Of a stretch of DNA of 64,000 nucleotides, positions 10,980-19,520 are shown piece after piece; within the stretch, counting starts at the first letter, position 1, and each line of letters opens with the position of its first letter. Both the position numbers and the translations under genes were made by a program. The notes beneath the pieces were generated by a model. That model was not told where the DNA came from, did not search any database, and saw only the letters and a list, made by a program, of their open reading frames with translations. The stretch comes from Paralithodes platypus (taxonomy: Eukaryota; Arthropoda; Malacostraca; Decapoda; Lithodidae): NCBI GenBank assembly GCA_032716605.1, contig CM064552.1:3520108-3584107 (forward strand), read 5' to 3'.

Positions 10980-11201
10980 GTGCATTTCAAACTTAACCTC
11001 ACATAGCCAGTCCTGTCATTGGCTCAATTAACCCTTTCAGTACTGATTCTGGCTAACCTCAAAAGATTTTAGTCAGCTTAGGAAAGAAGTCCTTTCTAAG
11101 CTGATTAAAATAATCTGAGGCTAGCCAGATAGTGACAGTACTAAAAGGGTTAATAGAACTCATGACAAGCATGGGCTATGGAGGTGAAGTTTGAAATGCA
11201 C
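10980..11201. repeat. Outer inverted repeat enclosing a MITE
   Basis: GTGCATTTCAAACTTAACCT at the left is mirrored by GGTGAAGTTTGAAATGCAC at the right. The arms are about 46 bp. The apex is occupied exactly by the TTAA-bounded hairpin at 11028-11153. Confidence 0.75.
11028..11153. mobile_element. TTAA-flanked hairpin MITE
   Basis: TTAACCCTTTCAGTACTG at the left is mirrored by CAGTACTAAAAGGGTTAA. The arms (about 60 bp) meet at TTAGGAAAGAAGTCCTTTCTAA. Boundaries TTAA|CCC...GGG|TTAA resemble piggyBac-type targeting. It has no coding capacity. Confidence 0.75.
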
Positions 11202-12188
11202 TAAGAACACATGAAACTCAGAAAAAACAGTAAAACCAAAGACTGTCACAGAAACATTACTTGCCATCTTAACAGACTTTAAGACCAGACAAATAAGGCT
11301 CTGAACTTTATCATTATGTTTGTAGAACATTCAACCAAATTACTTAGAAACTTTGCTACCATAAATGTAACTTTGGTTTTAGCACTTTCAGTAATGATGG
11401 TTGAACATATCCAAATTCATAATGATCCTTTGGTTGTCAAACTGTTCATTCTAGGTTGCTAAACTTTATATCATGAGTGTGCAGTATATAAATAGTCACA
11501 TAACAGCCAAAGAAACTTTTAATGATTTATAAAAAGTCCATCTTAGTAAAATATATGTATATGGTAACAAATTTATTACTTTTATTATGCATGTTATTTA
11601 TGAAAATTTTATTACTTTCTTTGCATGTTAAGTGATATTTTCACTTACCATGCAAACACTCATTTCCAGAAATGGCATATGCATCGTAAAATATATTTTT
11701 ACCAATTTAAATACTTTAAATCAACCAGCTATTTTTAAATCTTTAATGTATTTTGGCAGATTTTTTCAGTCAGTGATAGACAAACTACATTTAAATATGC
11801 AAACCCAAAATATAAAGTTTTACCCTACATAAATGCAGCCAAACCATTGCTTACATGATACAGTACACTCTTAAGCAAAAATAAGTACACCAATGGAATC
11901 CTAAACCTTTAACCCTCTCATAAACGAAGAAGTCATGCTGGCTAAGGAGAAATTTTATGAAATTCAGGAAAACTTCTAGGAATAATAAAGTATAAAACTC
12001 CATTAGACCCAGATCCTTTCAAAGCTTAATAAAATCATCCAATAACCAGAATTAACAAGTCATGCTGGCTAAGAGAAATTCTATGCACTTAAGGAATAAT
12101 TAAGAGCATAAATGCCAAAATAATTCCCCAAAAAACATAAAATAATCAAATATCCAGAATTAACTTACTCATATTTATCAAGGGGCTG
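11202..12188. other. Non-coding interval before the main element
   Basis: AT-rich with no supported gene. A repeated pair (AAGTCATGCTGGCTAAG near 11930 and 12058) and a TTAACCCTCTCATAAACG fragment at 11909 look like MITE debris. Confidence 0.4.
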
Positions 12189-12191
12189 ATA

Positions 12192-12237
12192 TAGTCCATG
12201 AGCCAGGCCAGATATCGGTACCACCTGGGGTGACTAA
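12192..12237 (+). repeat. Left terminal inverted repeat
   Basis: AGTCCATGAGCC, GATATCGGTACCACC and GGGGTGACTAA are shared with the complement of 17720-17774. One ~9-base gap in this copy sits between the GCC and GATATC blocks. Confidence 0.85.
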
Positions 12238-12742
12238 ACACGAATGGTACTAAAATGTTTATAGAGTGACTAAGTACATTAAGATATGATAGCCTTCTCG
12301 CACTGGTAGCTTAGTCTAATTTTTTTGATGCAATAGGGGCGCTACCCAAAAATAAAAATTTTTAGCGTGACGCTCGGCGTTTTCCTCATTTTCTTTCAAA
12401 TCCATCACACAATCATCGCGAAACTTTGAACACCTATGTAGAATTATATTCTCTACCAGAGTTGTTCCTAGGTATTTTTCAAATTTCCTCATATTTCGGA
12501 ATATACTCTATATTTTGGGTATTTTCCTCTAAATCTAGAATAAATCCTTAAATATGGGGAACATTGAAAATATATTCTAACAGCTCTTGTAGCTTATTTG
12601 ATTCTCTACAAGAATTATTCCGATGTGTATTTCAAGTTTCTCCATATTTAGGGGTTTATTTCATATTTGGGGATTTTTTGTTATATTTTGGGGATAATTT
12701 ATTATTGGAAGGAGCAAACATATGTAGAGTGGTTTCCATGTA

Positions 12743-12811
12743 ATGTGTTTGTTTGTTCATGGTTTAATGGTGATATTTTTTGCAGGTGTGTGTCGACTGT
12801 TTGACGGCAGG
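12743..12811 (+). promoter_or_regulatory. Candidate 3' splice site before ORF1
   Basis: The open frame technically begins at 12743, but residues 1-15 come from a pyrimidine-rich stretch ending TGATATTTTTTGCAG at 12785, a good splice acceptor. The next Met, at 12812, is followed directly by a basic stretch and the first zinc module. I therefore favour 12812 as the start or an upstream exon joined at 12786. No donor can be chosen from sequence alone. Confidence 0.4.
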
Positions 12812-14407
12812 ATGGAACCATCTGCGAGGAAGAGAGCACGGATCGACTGTATCATCCACTGCTCTGATGATGACAGCGATGCTCTGGTGTCACCACAGGA
12901 TTTGGACTCCTGGAACACATTGCTCAGGGCTGCAGAAATCAGGCAGCATGATCCAGTCCTGGAAGCAGCCAAGGGCCTTGAAGAAGGAGGAATACCACAC
13001 ATACATTATCACCGTAAATGTCGTAGTCTCTTTACAATGAAGAAGTCACTGGATTCTATCCTTGCCAAGGGTGTCAAGATAGAATCAGCAAGCGTCGACC
13101 CCAGGAGGAGGGCATCAAGGGATGCCCCTAGTACTAGCAGGGTGTATGCCAAAGTATGTATCTTCTGCGAGAAGTCAAGCAAGTACATAAAAACAACAAA
13201 GACAAGGGAGCCACTCATACAGTGTGTTGAGCTACGAGCAGATGAGAAGATTCGCAGAGCAGCAATAAGGAAACTCAACCAGAGAATCCTTGGTTTAGTT
13301 AGCAGAGACCTTGTTGCTGCAGAGGGTCACTACCACAAGTCGTGCTACAAACTCTTCACAAAAGATGATTTCCCAGCGGCCGCCAGGTCGGGTGCAGGTG
13401 AAAATCAGGAAGAAAGCGAGGAAGCACGCTACGAAGAGGTTGAGACAGAAGCCCTCGAGGAACTCTGCTTGTATATAAGGACCAAATTATTCCCCAACCC
13501 AGAGGTACTGCCTATGACAAACCTCACATCTAGGCTTGAGAGATCCATGATGTCCTGTGGTATTATCCAACTGAAACCAGCGACAAAGAAACATGTTCGC
13601 CGAAAGATTGAAACCGAGTTTGGAGAATCACTACGCTTTGTCCCAGATGAGAAAGGAAAGCTTCTAATCTATCCACGCAGCCTCTCAATGGACGACCTTG
13701 CCCGGCAAGCACACAAAATGGCAAAAGACCTGGAAGAAGCAAGAGCAGCTAACTCTGAAGATGTCTTAACCAAAGCAGGAATGCAGCTGAGGAATGAGAT
13801 CAATAAACAAGATGTGAGTCAGCCATGGCCTCCCGATACAGATCAGAATGTCATTCCTGCAGCAGTCACTCAATTCCTGCACACCCTGCTGACAGGAGAG
13901 TGTGAGTGTGAAACTCCCTCTGAAAGAGCTCAACGTCTTGCCACTTCCTTTGGCAGTGACTTGGTCTTTGCTGTTACCAGTGGCAAGACAAAACCACCTA
14001 AGCACGTACTGCTGACCAATGCTGTAAAGTCTTTGACAGGAAACACAGAACTGATCCGAACTCTGAATCGTCTTGGTCACTGTGGGTCTTACTCAATGTT
14101 TGAGGAGATCGATACAGCCCTTTGTATCCAGAAGCTGGAATGCTCAAAGGATGACATTCCACTGCCAGCAAACATCTACCCTGGTGTGTTCACAACCCTG
14201 GCCTGGGATAACATTGACCGACTTGAAGAGACCCTAAGTGGAGCAGGTACTTCTCATAGAGTCAATGGCATTGCTGTCCAGTCCAAGGTTGCAGGCTCTG
14301 CCAGAGAAAGTCCTGCCAGAGATTACCAAGTCCAAGATAAGAAGCATCACTCAGACATCATCAATGCTGCCAATATACAATGTTGGGCGGCGGGCAGGGC
14401 CACCTAG
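12812..14407 (+). CDS. Transposon protein part 1: twin zinc modules and central motif
   Basis: The first frame of the broken element protein; residues are counted from Met 12812. A basic patch (RKRARID) precedes zinc module 1, with CIIHC at 13-17 and HYHRKC at 65-70. Module 2 has CIFC at 116-119 and HYHKSC at 173-178. Both look like C2HC/C2H2-type DNA- or protein-binding modules. An acidic linker follows, then a conserved part with LNRLGH (418-423) and AWDNID (464-469). The Asp residues of the latter are plausible catalytic acids, but this is inference. Family-like sequence ends near 14298 (NGIAVQSKVAG). The last ~35 codons are out-of-frame translation, and the sense continues in the next frame, so there is one net extra base. 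It may bind the element ends or host chromatin. Confidence 0.75.
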   Translation: MEPSARKRARIDCIIHCSDDDSDALVSPQDLDSWNTLLRAAEIRQHDPVLEAAKGLEEGGIPHIHYHRKCRSLFTMKKSLDSILAKGVKIESASVDPRRRASRDAPSTSRVYAKVCIFCEKSSKYIKTTKTREPLIQCVELRADEKIRRAAIRKLNQRILGLVSRDLVAAEGHYHKSCYKLFTKDDFPAAARSGAGENQEESEEARYEEVETEALEELCLYIRTKLFPNPEVLPMTNLTSRLERSMMSCGIIQLKPATKKHVRRKIETEFGESLRFVPDEKGKLLIYPRSLSMDDLARQAHKMAKDLEEARAANSEDVLTKAGMQLRNEINKQDVSQPWPPDTDQNVIPAAVTQFLHTLLTGECECETPSERAQRLATSFGSDLVFAVTSGKTKPPKHVLLTNAVKSLTGNTELIRTLNRLGHCGSYSMFEEIDTALCIQKLECSKDDIPLPANIYPGVFTTLAWDNIDRLEETLSGAGTSHRVNGIAVQSKVAGSARESPARDYQVQDKKHHSDIINAANIQCWAAGRAT

Positions 14408-16118
14408 GATTGAGACTGCGTATGTCGACACTACCAAGGAAGTCCAGGATTCAAAGACAAAGAACCATATCTGGCTTCTTACTCGAATGTCAGACCATGA
14501 GGACCAGTCCATCAGCAGTTGGACTGGGTTCAACATCAAAATGCACAGAGACATTGCAGTGGTTCAGGACACTGTAAGCTACCTGCCCACTATCAATGCT
14601 CCCGCAACAGAAATGTCCACCGTTAATGAAATCTTGGAACAAACGCATGCTATCATGCAGTCCTTACAGCTTAACAAGATTGTGTGCGTGTTTGATCAAG
14701 CACTCTATGCCAAAGCTGCCGAAGTTATCTGGAAACAAGAGAAGTTCAAGAACATTATCATCAGGATGGGCGTCTTCCACACAATCTGTAATCTCATCTC
14801 CACCATAGGAAAGAGGTTTCAAGATGCAGGTCTTAGAGATCTGTGTGTGGAATCAGGTATCATCGCAGAAGGATCAGTGTCAGGAGTGATGAACGGGAAG
14901 AGGTACAACAGAGCAGTGAGACTACACAAGCTCGTGTATGAAGCACTGATGAGGCTTGCATGGAAAGGCTTCCTTTCATGGCTAGAAGAAAACCATTCAA
15001 GGGACATACACCATCTAGATGAAACACTGAAGGACATCAACAGCTTTCACAGCAATGTGTCTCAGGGACTCTTTCAAGAGCTGATGGAGAGTGAATCATG
15101 CACACATATCATGAAGCTTTTCCAAGTTTATCTTCAGACCCTCAGAGATGAACACAACCTCTCAGCATTCTGGATGTCATACCTGGACATGGTTGAGATC
15201 ATGCTGGACTTAATTCGAGCCTCCAGAGAAGGCAACTGGATGCTCCACCTAGGAGCAATCCGACAGATGATACCGTGGTGTTTTGCCTATGACAAAGTGA
15301 ACTATGCCCGGTTCCTAACCTACTACTATGCCTTGATGTCTCGACTGCCCATTGAACACCCAGAGGTCCATGAACACTTCATGCAAGGTGGCTTTTCGGT
15401 CCAGATCGGTAGCAAGAATCCCTTTGGACGGATCCCTGTGGACCAGACAATCGAAGAGACGATCAACAAAGACACCCAGACACCAGGGGGCACAAAAGGC
15501 TTCAGCCTGAAAGGCGGAGCTGTCGCCAGGTACTACCTGACATCGGAGTATCGCAGCAGGTACTTAAGGCAGCTCAGGACTATGGTAGTAGGCCAAAAGT
15601 ATACTGACTTCAGCCACCCAGACCTACAGATGCCCAGGATTAGAAGAGATGAGGCCGATGTCCAATCTTTAGTTCAACTGATGGAGACCAGCTGGTTGAA
15701 CCCCTTCAACGCAGAGCAAGAAGATCTTGTCAGTTTGTCAACTGCGACTATGGCACCACCAGAAGTTGTCAAAGACCTTCTAGGGGCCTACAGAATAGGA
15801 GAGGATGCATATCAAGCCTTCAAGGAAGAGCGCCTGGAGATCGATACGCCAACTATACAGTTTCATGACACGATGGCGAAGACGAAACTGAGAACGTTCA
15901 CTAACATCAGAATGAAGCCACGCTCACAAGACCATGCCAAGGAGGTTATCTTAAAGGCTGACAGGAACCTATTTGGCCAGATGATCCTTGTTGCTGAGAA
16001 CAGAAAGCTCAAAATGAGTGATGTCTTGGCTCATCCCCTGGGGCCTTTGCCTTGGGCACTTGCCAGCGGTGATGGGTCTCTCCGCAAGACCAACAAGGCT
16101 GCCCTCGCAAGGAGTTAG
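14238..16118 (+). CDS. Transposon protein part 2: central region
   Basis: This is not an independent gene. The first ~20 codons are out of frame and real sequence starts near LPEKVLPEITKSK (residue 21, about 14298). It carries conserved-looking blocks: VCVFDQALYAK (149-159), RMGVFHTICNLI (176-187), LCVESGIIAEGSVSG (202-216), RLHKLVYEALMRLAW (228-242) and a Gly-rich block with QTIEETIN (403-410) and GGTKGF (417-422). The spacing of acids (AWDNID in part 1, FDQ at 152-154, later Glu) would suit an RNase H-fold transposase, but I cannot verify the fold. It ends at a stop after ALARS. Homologous-looking sequence continues one frame away (ELERNVSPAEV), consistent with loss of one G near 16112. Confidence 0.75.
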   Translation: MEQVLLIESMALLSSPRLQALPEKVLPEITKSKIRSITQTSSMLPIYNVGRRAGPPRIETAYVDTTKEVQDSKTKNHIWLLTRMSDHEDQSISSWTGFNIKMHRDIAVVQDTVSYLPTINAPATEMSTVNEILEQTHAIMQSLQLNKIVCVFDQALYAKAAEVIWKQEKFKNIIIRMGVFHTICNLISTIGKRFQDAGLRDLCVESGIIAEGSVSGVMNGKRYNRAVRLHKLVYEALMRLAWKGFLSWLEENHSRDIHHLDETLKDINSFHSNVSQGLFQELMESESCTHIMKLFQVYLQTLRDEHNLSAFWMSYLDMVEIMLDLIRASREGNWMLHLGAIRQMIPWCFAYDKVNYARFLTYYYALMSRLPIEHPEVHEHFMQGGFSVQIGSKNPFGRIPVDQTIEETINKDTQTPGGTKGFSLKGGAVARYYLTSEYRSRYLRQLRTMVVGQKYTDFSHPDLQMPRIRRDEADVQSLVQLMETSWLNPFNAEQEDLVSLSTATMAPPEVVKDLLGAYRIGEDAYQAFKEERLEIDTPTIQFHDTMAKTKLRTFTNIRMKPRSQDHAKEVILKADRNLFGQMILVAENRKLKMSDVLAHPLGPLPWALASGDGSLRKTNKAALARS

Positions 16119-16141
16119 AGAGGAATGTTTCTCCTGCAGAA

Positions 16142-17446
16142 GTGATACCCGAGCCCTCTGCTACCATAATTGATGGGATGAGCCTGGTCCACAAACTGAA
16201 GGGAAACGACAAAACTTTTTCACAGCTTGCAGGTACAGCACTGAGTCACGCTGTTCATGAAGGTGCTAAGAGCAGGCGCATTGATGTTGTGTTTGATATC
16301 TACAAGGAGACATCCATCAAGGATGCAGAACGAGCCAAAAGAAGTGCAGGCACAGGAATTCATTTCAAGAACATTCAACCTGGGCACAACATCCAGCAGT
16401 GGAGAAAGTTACTCGGTAGTTCCTCCAACAAGGCAAGTCTTATCAAGTTCTTGGTAGAAGAATGGAAGGCACCACAGCACAGGGAGAAGCTCAAGGACAA
16501 GGAGCTGTATGTCACATGTGAGCAGCGCTGCTTCAAGATCACCAAAGAGCAGTGGGAAGAGGCTCCTGAGCTTAAGTCAACTCAAGAAGAAGCAGACACA
16601 CGCCTTCTTCTCCATGCACTTCATGCAGCAGAATCTGGGAACAAGTCTGTCATCATCACTGCAGAAGATACAGACGTCATGGTGTTGTGTCTTGGCATGT
16701 GCCACAAGATCCCATCCCATCTGTTCCAGAAGTGCGGGACGAAGAACCGGACAAGATTCCTGGATATCACCACACTGAGCCGCACACTGGGAGGCAGCGT
16801 GTGTGATTCATTGATTGGTATGCATGCCTTTACAGGCTGTGATACCGTCAGTGCATTCGCTGGCCGAGGGAAGATGACGACACTCAAGCAGGTGAAGATG
16901 GACAAGACATACCAGCATGCTTTTCACGAACTTGGACGCTCATGGGAAGTGTCTTCTGAACTCTTTGAGAAGCTACAGGAAATCACCTGCCACATGTACC
17001 TACCATCTACCCACACAACTAAGGTAAACAAGCTTCGGTATGAGCTGTTCTGTGCAAGACGTGGAGAGGTAGAGTCAAGTCAACTCCCTCCTTGTGAGGA
17101 CTGCCTCTTCATGCATGCACTGCGTGCAAACTACCAGGCTGCGATCTGGAGGAGAAGTCTTCAGAGCCAGCCATTTGTTGCGAACCCAACAGACTGCGGT
17201 TGGATGACAGATGAGGACGGTAAGCTTGCCGTCAACTGGATGCGAGGCTCACCAGCACCAGATGCTGTTATGCAGCTACTGTCTTGCAAGTGTGTGCGGT
17301 CATGCGAACTCCCTAAGTGTACTTGCCTCAGCAATGGTCTAAAATGCACGGACATGTGCAGGTTACAGACATGTCAGAACAAGGCTATTGAAGAAGAGCC
17401 GGTGGCACAACAGTCAGATTCCGAGTCTGACGTAGATGATATTTAG
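16142..17446 (+). CDS. Transposon protein part 3: FEN1/XPG-like PIN nuclease with CXC tail
   Basis: The frame opens upstream of its first Met and is the continuation of part 2. Residues 9-240 show the acidic layout of FEN1/XPG-type PIN nucleases: IIDGM (Asp 11), VVFDIYKETSIK (Asp 52), QEEADTR (Glu 149-150, Asp 152), TAEDTDVMVL (Asp 176, 178) and TGCDTVSAF (Asp 234). In that family these bind two metal ions and cut flap or branched DNA. The C-terminus (382-411) has CKC, CTC and KCTDMC with spacing C-x-C-x3-C-x4-C-x-C-x6-C-x3-C-x4-C, like CXC/tesmin zinc motifs. It ends in an acidic tail (SDSESDVDDI). All the acids listed are present, so this part is not obviously decayed. An ATTAAA lies downstream, near 17515. 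Confidence 0.78.
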   Translation: MIPEPSATIIDGMSLVHKLKGNDKTFSQLAGTALSHAVHEGAKSRRIDVVFDIYKETSIKDAERAKRSAGTGIHFKNIQPGHNIQQWRKLLGSSSNKASLIKFLVEEWKAPQHREKLKDKELYVTCEQRCFKITKEQWEEAPELKSTQEEADTRLLLHALHAAESGNKSVIITAEDTDVMVLCLGMCHKIPSHLFQKCGTKNRTRFLDITTLSRTLGGSVCDSLIGMHAFTGCDTVSAFAGRGKMTTLKQVKMDKTYQHAFHELGRSWEVSSELFEKLQEITCHMYLPSTHTTKVNKLRYELFCARRGEVESSQLPPCEDCLFMHALRANYQAAIWRRSLQSQPFVANPTDCGWMTDEDGKLAVNWMRGSPAPDAVMQLLSCKCVRSCELPKCTCLSNGLKCTDMCRLQTCQNKAIEEEPVAQQSDSESDVDDI

Positions 17447-17719
17447 GAGTAGTAATTTGCCATAATAGTATGTACAAGCCCATGGCATGCTTAGTGTGTA
17501 TTTACAGGACTTGTATTAAATGTGACAATTACTATATGCATTTTGTTGACATTTAGGCATTCCTGTCCCCAAATTTGACATTTTAAAAAAAATCGGAATT
17601 TTCGGTAGGGTATGTCTATTCAAGAAGTGATAACGACCATTAAGCTACCAATGTGCAAGGGCTATCATATCAAAACATAAACTAGAGACATGTAGCAAGC
17701 TAAAAACACCTAAGAGAAT

Positions 17720-17774
17720 TAGTCACCCCGGGTGGTACCGATATCCCAAAATTCGGGTCTTGGCTCATGGACTA
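17720..17774 (-). repeat. Right terminal inverted repeat
   Basis: Complementary to 12192-12237 over AGTCACCCCGGGTGGTACCG, ATATC and GGCTCATGGACTA, with about 9 extra bases in the middle. ATA follows immediately. Confidence 0.85.
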
Positions 17775-17777
17775 ATA

Positions 17778-19079
17778 ATCACTTTCAGTAATTATAGCAG
17801 TAAATATATAAAGGCCAACATTCTAAACTAATTCAAATATGATGCACTTTGGGAATATTGGCTAGCATTCAATTATATTCAGCTTAGGAAGTACCAGAAC
17901 AATCTCAAGGGTTAATAAATTACTATTACCCCTCTCATTGCTAAACAGTCTTCCTAAGCTGCATATAATAGTCAGGTAACCAAAATTAACTTACTGATTC
18001 ATATTCAATGAGTAAAGTAAATAAACTGCACTACCACACCTATTTCCTAGTCAACTCTTCCAAACTCACAAAGTGATTACCCATTATTAATCTTAGTGGC
18101 AAAGATATCTGGCTTAATTATAATAGAAGTCTTTTATAATTGCCCAATATTCTTTACCATTAAAATCAATAAACAGTAATCAAGCATGGAATTTTCATAA
18201 TTTGGGAAGAGTCAGCCAGGGAATAAGATAGGAAAGTTTCAGCCCATTTCTTCTAGCATTTTTAGAGTTTCAAGAAGGTTGGCCTATCATATTAAAATAC
18301 AGAACCAGATTTGTAAGCAGTCTATTTTCTTTGCAATATCAATATAAATACCATCACAAAAATAAAAGGACATTAATATATATCAAAATGCACAAGTACA
18401 TTTCCATAAATATTTAATCTCAGTGGGCATTTTCTATTAATATAACTCGTTACAACACTGCATACAAATCTTATGCTGTACCCTAAATTACTTTTTCTCC
18501 AATAGGTTCAACAGATTCCATAGCATGTACTTATTTATGGCTAAAGAGTATCTCAACAGAATTTTTTTTAGAATGTGCAAACTTTTAGTGATGTCAAGTA
18601 GACAGTCCTTGACAAAATCTACTAAAGTATATGGAGGAAAATAATTTCTACTCTATATATTTTCAATTTTTGTATATATATTAAAGATTATTTTAAGTAT
18701 CGATTTGTTTAAGTACCCGATCAGGACACCCACCCTACCCCAGCTCTTGAGCAAGGAGTGTATAGTGGTAAAAACTGAATCATTTTGAAAGCTATAATTT
18801 TCCTCTTAAATATACCATGACTTATATTTTCAGAGGGAATTACATCGCCTTCATAAATCAATACTTAATTAGTCTTCAAACATATACAAAATAATGCACA
18901 TTCTAAAACATCATTCCATTAAAAATTTCATTACTGTATTATATAGTTGTAGAAAAATATGCATAACTTCTATATCCAGTATTAATAAAGACAACTTCGA
19001 GTCGACATTAGAAAAATGAAAACTTAAATATTGCAACATTTCTAGTACTTCTACTTTAGTTTTAGTTTTTAGGAAAATT
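17778..19079. other. AT-rich non-coding interval
   Basis: No gene seen. It contains degenerate family-A foldback pieces (CAGCTTAGGAAGTACC at 17880, CTTCCTAAGCTGCATATAAT at 17950). A copy of a dispersed motif (ACACCCACCCTACCCCAGCT, then GAGTGTATAGTGG) lies at 18720-18780 and recurs at 23216. Confidence 0.4.
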
Positions 19080-19520
19080 GCAATTGGGCCTGAGTATATA
19101 CATAGAATTTTTCCAGCTGTCTCAAGTTGGCCAACCCCACCTATGGGGTATGTGCCTCAGTATATAAAAATTCCCAAATTAATTACTTTTATTGCAAAGT
19201 ATTTTGACAAACACTGAGATTTAATTAAATTTTAATTTCCATTTGGGCTCTGTCTCAAGTCTGCCAACCCCAGCTATGGGGTATGTGCCTGAGTATATAC
19301 ATAAATACCCAATTTCATTACTTTACATTTTCAGTCTTTGGACAAACGCTCAAATATTCCAAAAATGATATTTATTTAAATGTTAAACTCCCTGTGCGGG
19401 CTCAGTCTCAAGTCGGCAAACCCAAACTATGGGGTATATACCAGAGTATAGATTTAATTACTTTAATTTCAAAGTCTATCTTGCAAGCAATATTTTATGA
19501 ATTTCTTTCTATTGAAGTCT
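19080..19520 (+). repeat. Tandem repeat, about 3 units of ~140 bp
   Basis: Each unit carries CTCAAGTCTGCCAACCCCAG, then CTATGGGGTATGTGCCTGAG and TATAC, followed by an AT-rich spacer with TTACTTT and CAAAGT. Single copies are scattered at 2.2, 4.9 and 39.9 kb. Confidence 0.7.

Larger units (their letters stand above)
12192..17774 (+). mobile_element. 5.6 kb zinc-finger/PIN-nuclease DNA transposon-like element
   Basis: The left end begins TAGTCCATGAGCC and the right end finishes GGCTCATGGACTA. Both continue inward with GATATCGGTACCACC and GGGGTGACTAA or their complements. Subterminal matches (GATATGATAGCC at 12283 against GGCTATCATATC at 17660; GGTAGCTTA at 12305 against TAAGCTACC at 17641) extend the inverted repeats to roughly 120-135 bp. 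ATA sits on both flanks (12189-12191, 17775-17777), a possible 3-bp target duplication. Three long plus-strand frames fill the middle and together encode one broken protein. I do not recognise a named superfamily. Similar proteins are, as I recall, left as uncharacterised in many invertebrate genomes. Confidence 0.8.

Noticed and set aside
10647..11006. 119-codon plus-strand frame
   Set aside because: No recognised domain, internal nucleotide repeats, and it runs into the foldback at 10980.
14238..14297. Start codon of a separate second gene at 14238
   Set aside because: The first ~20 codons are out-of-frame translation of the first reading frame. Conserved-looking sequence begins only after the shift.
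14285..16125. Programmed ribosomal frameshifting joining the three frames
   Set aside because: No slippery heptamer with a downstream structure was recognised, and the two shifts are in opposite directions. Mutation or sequencing error is simpler.
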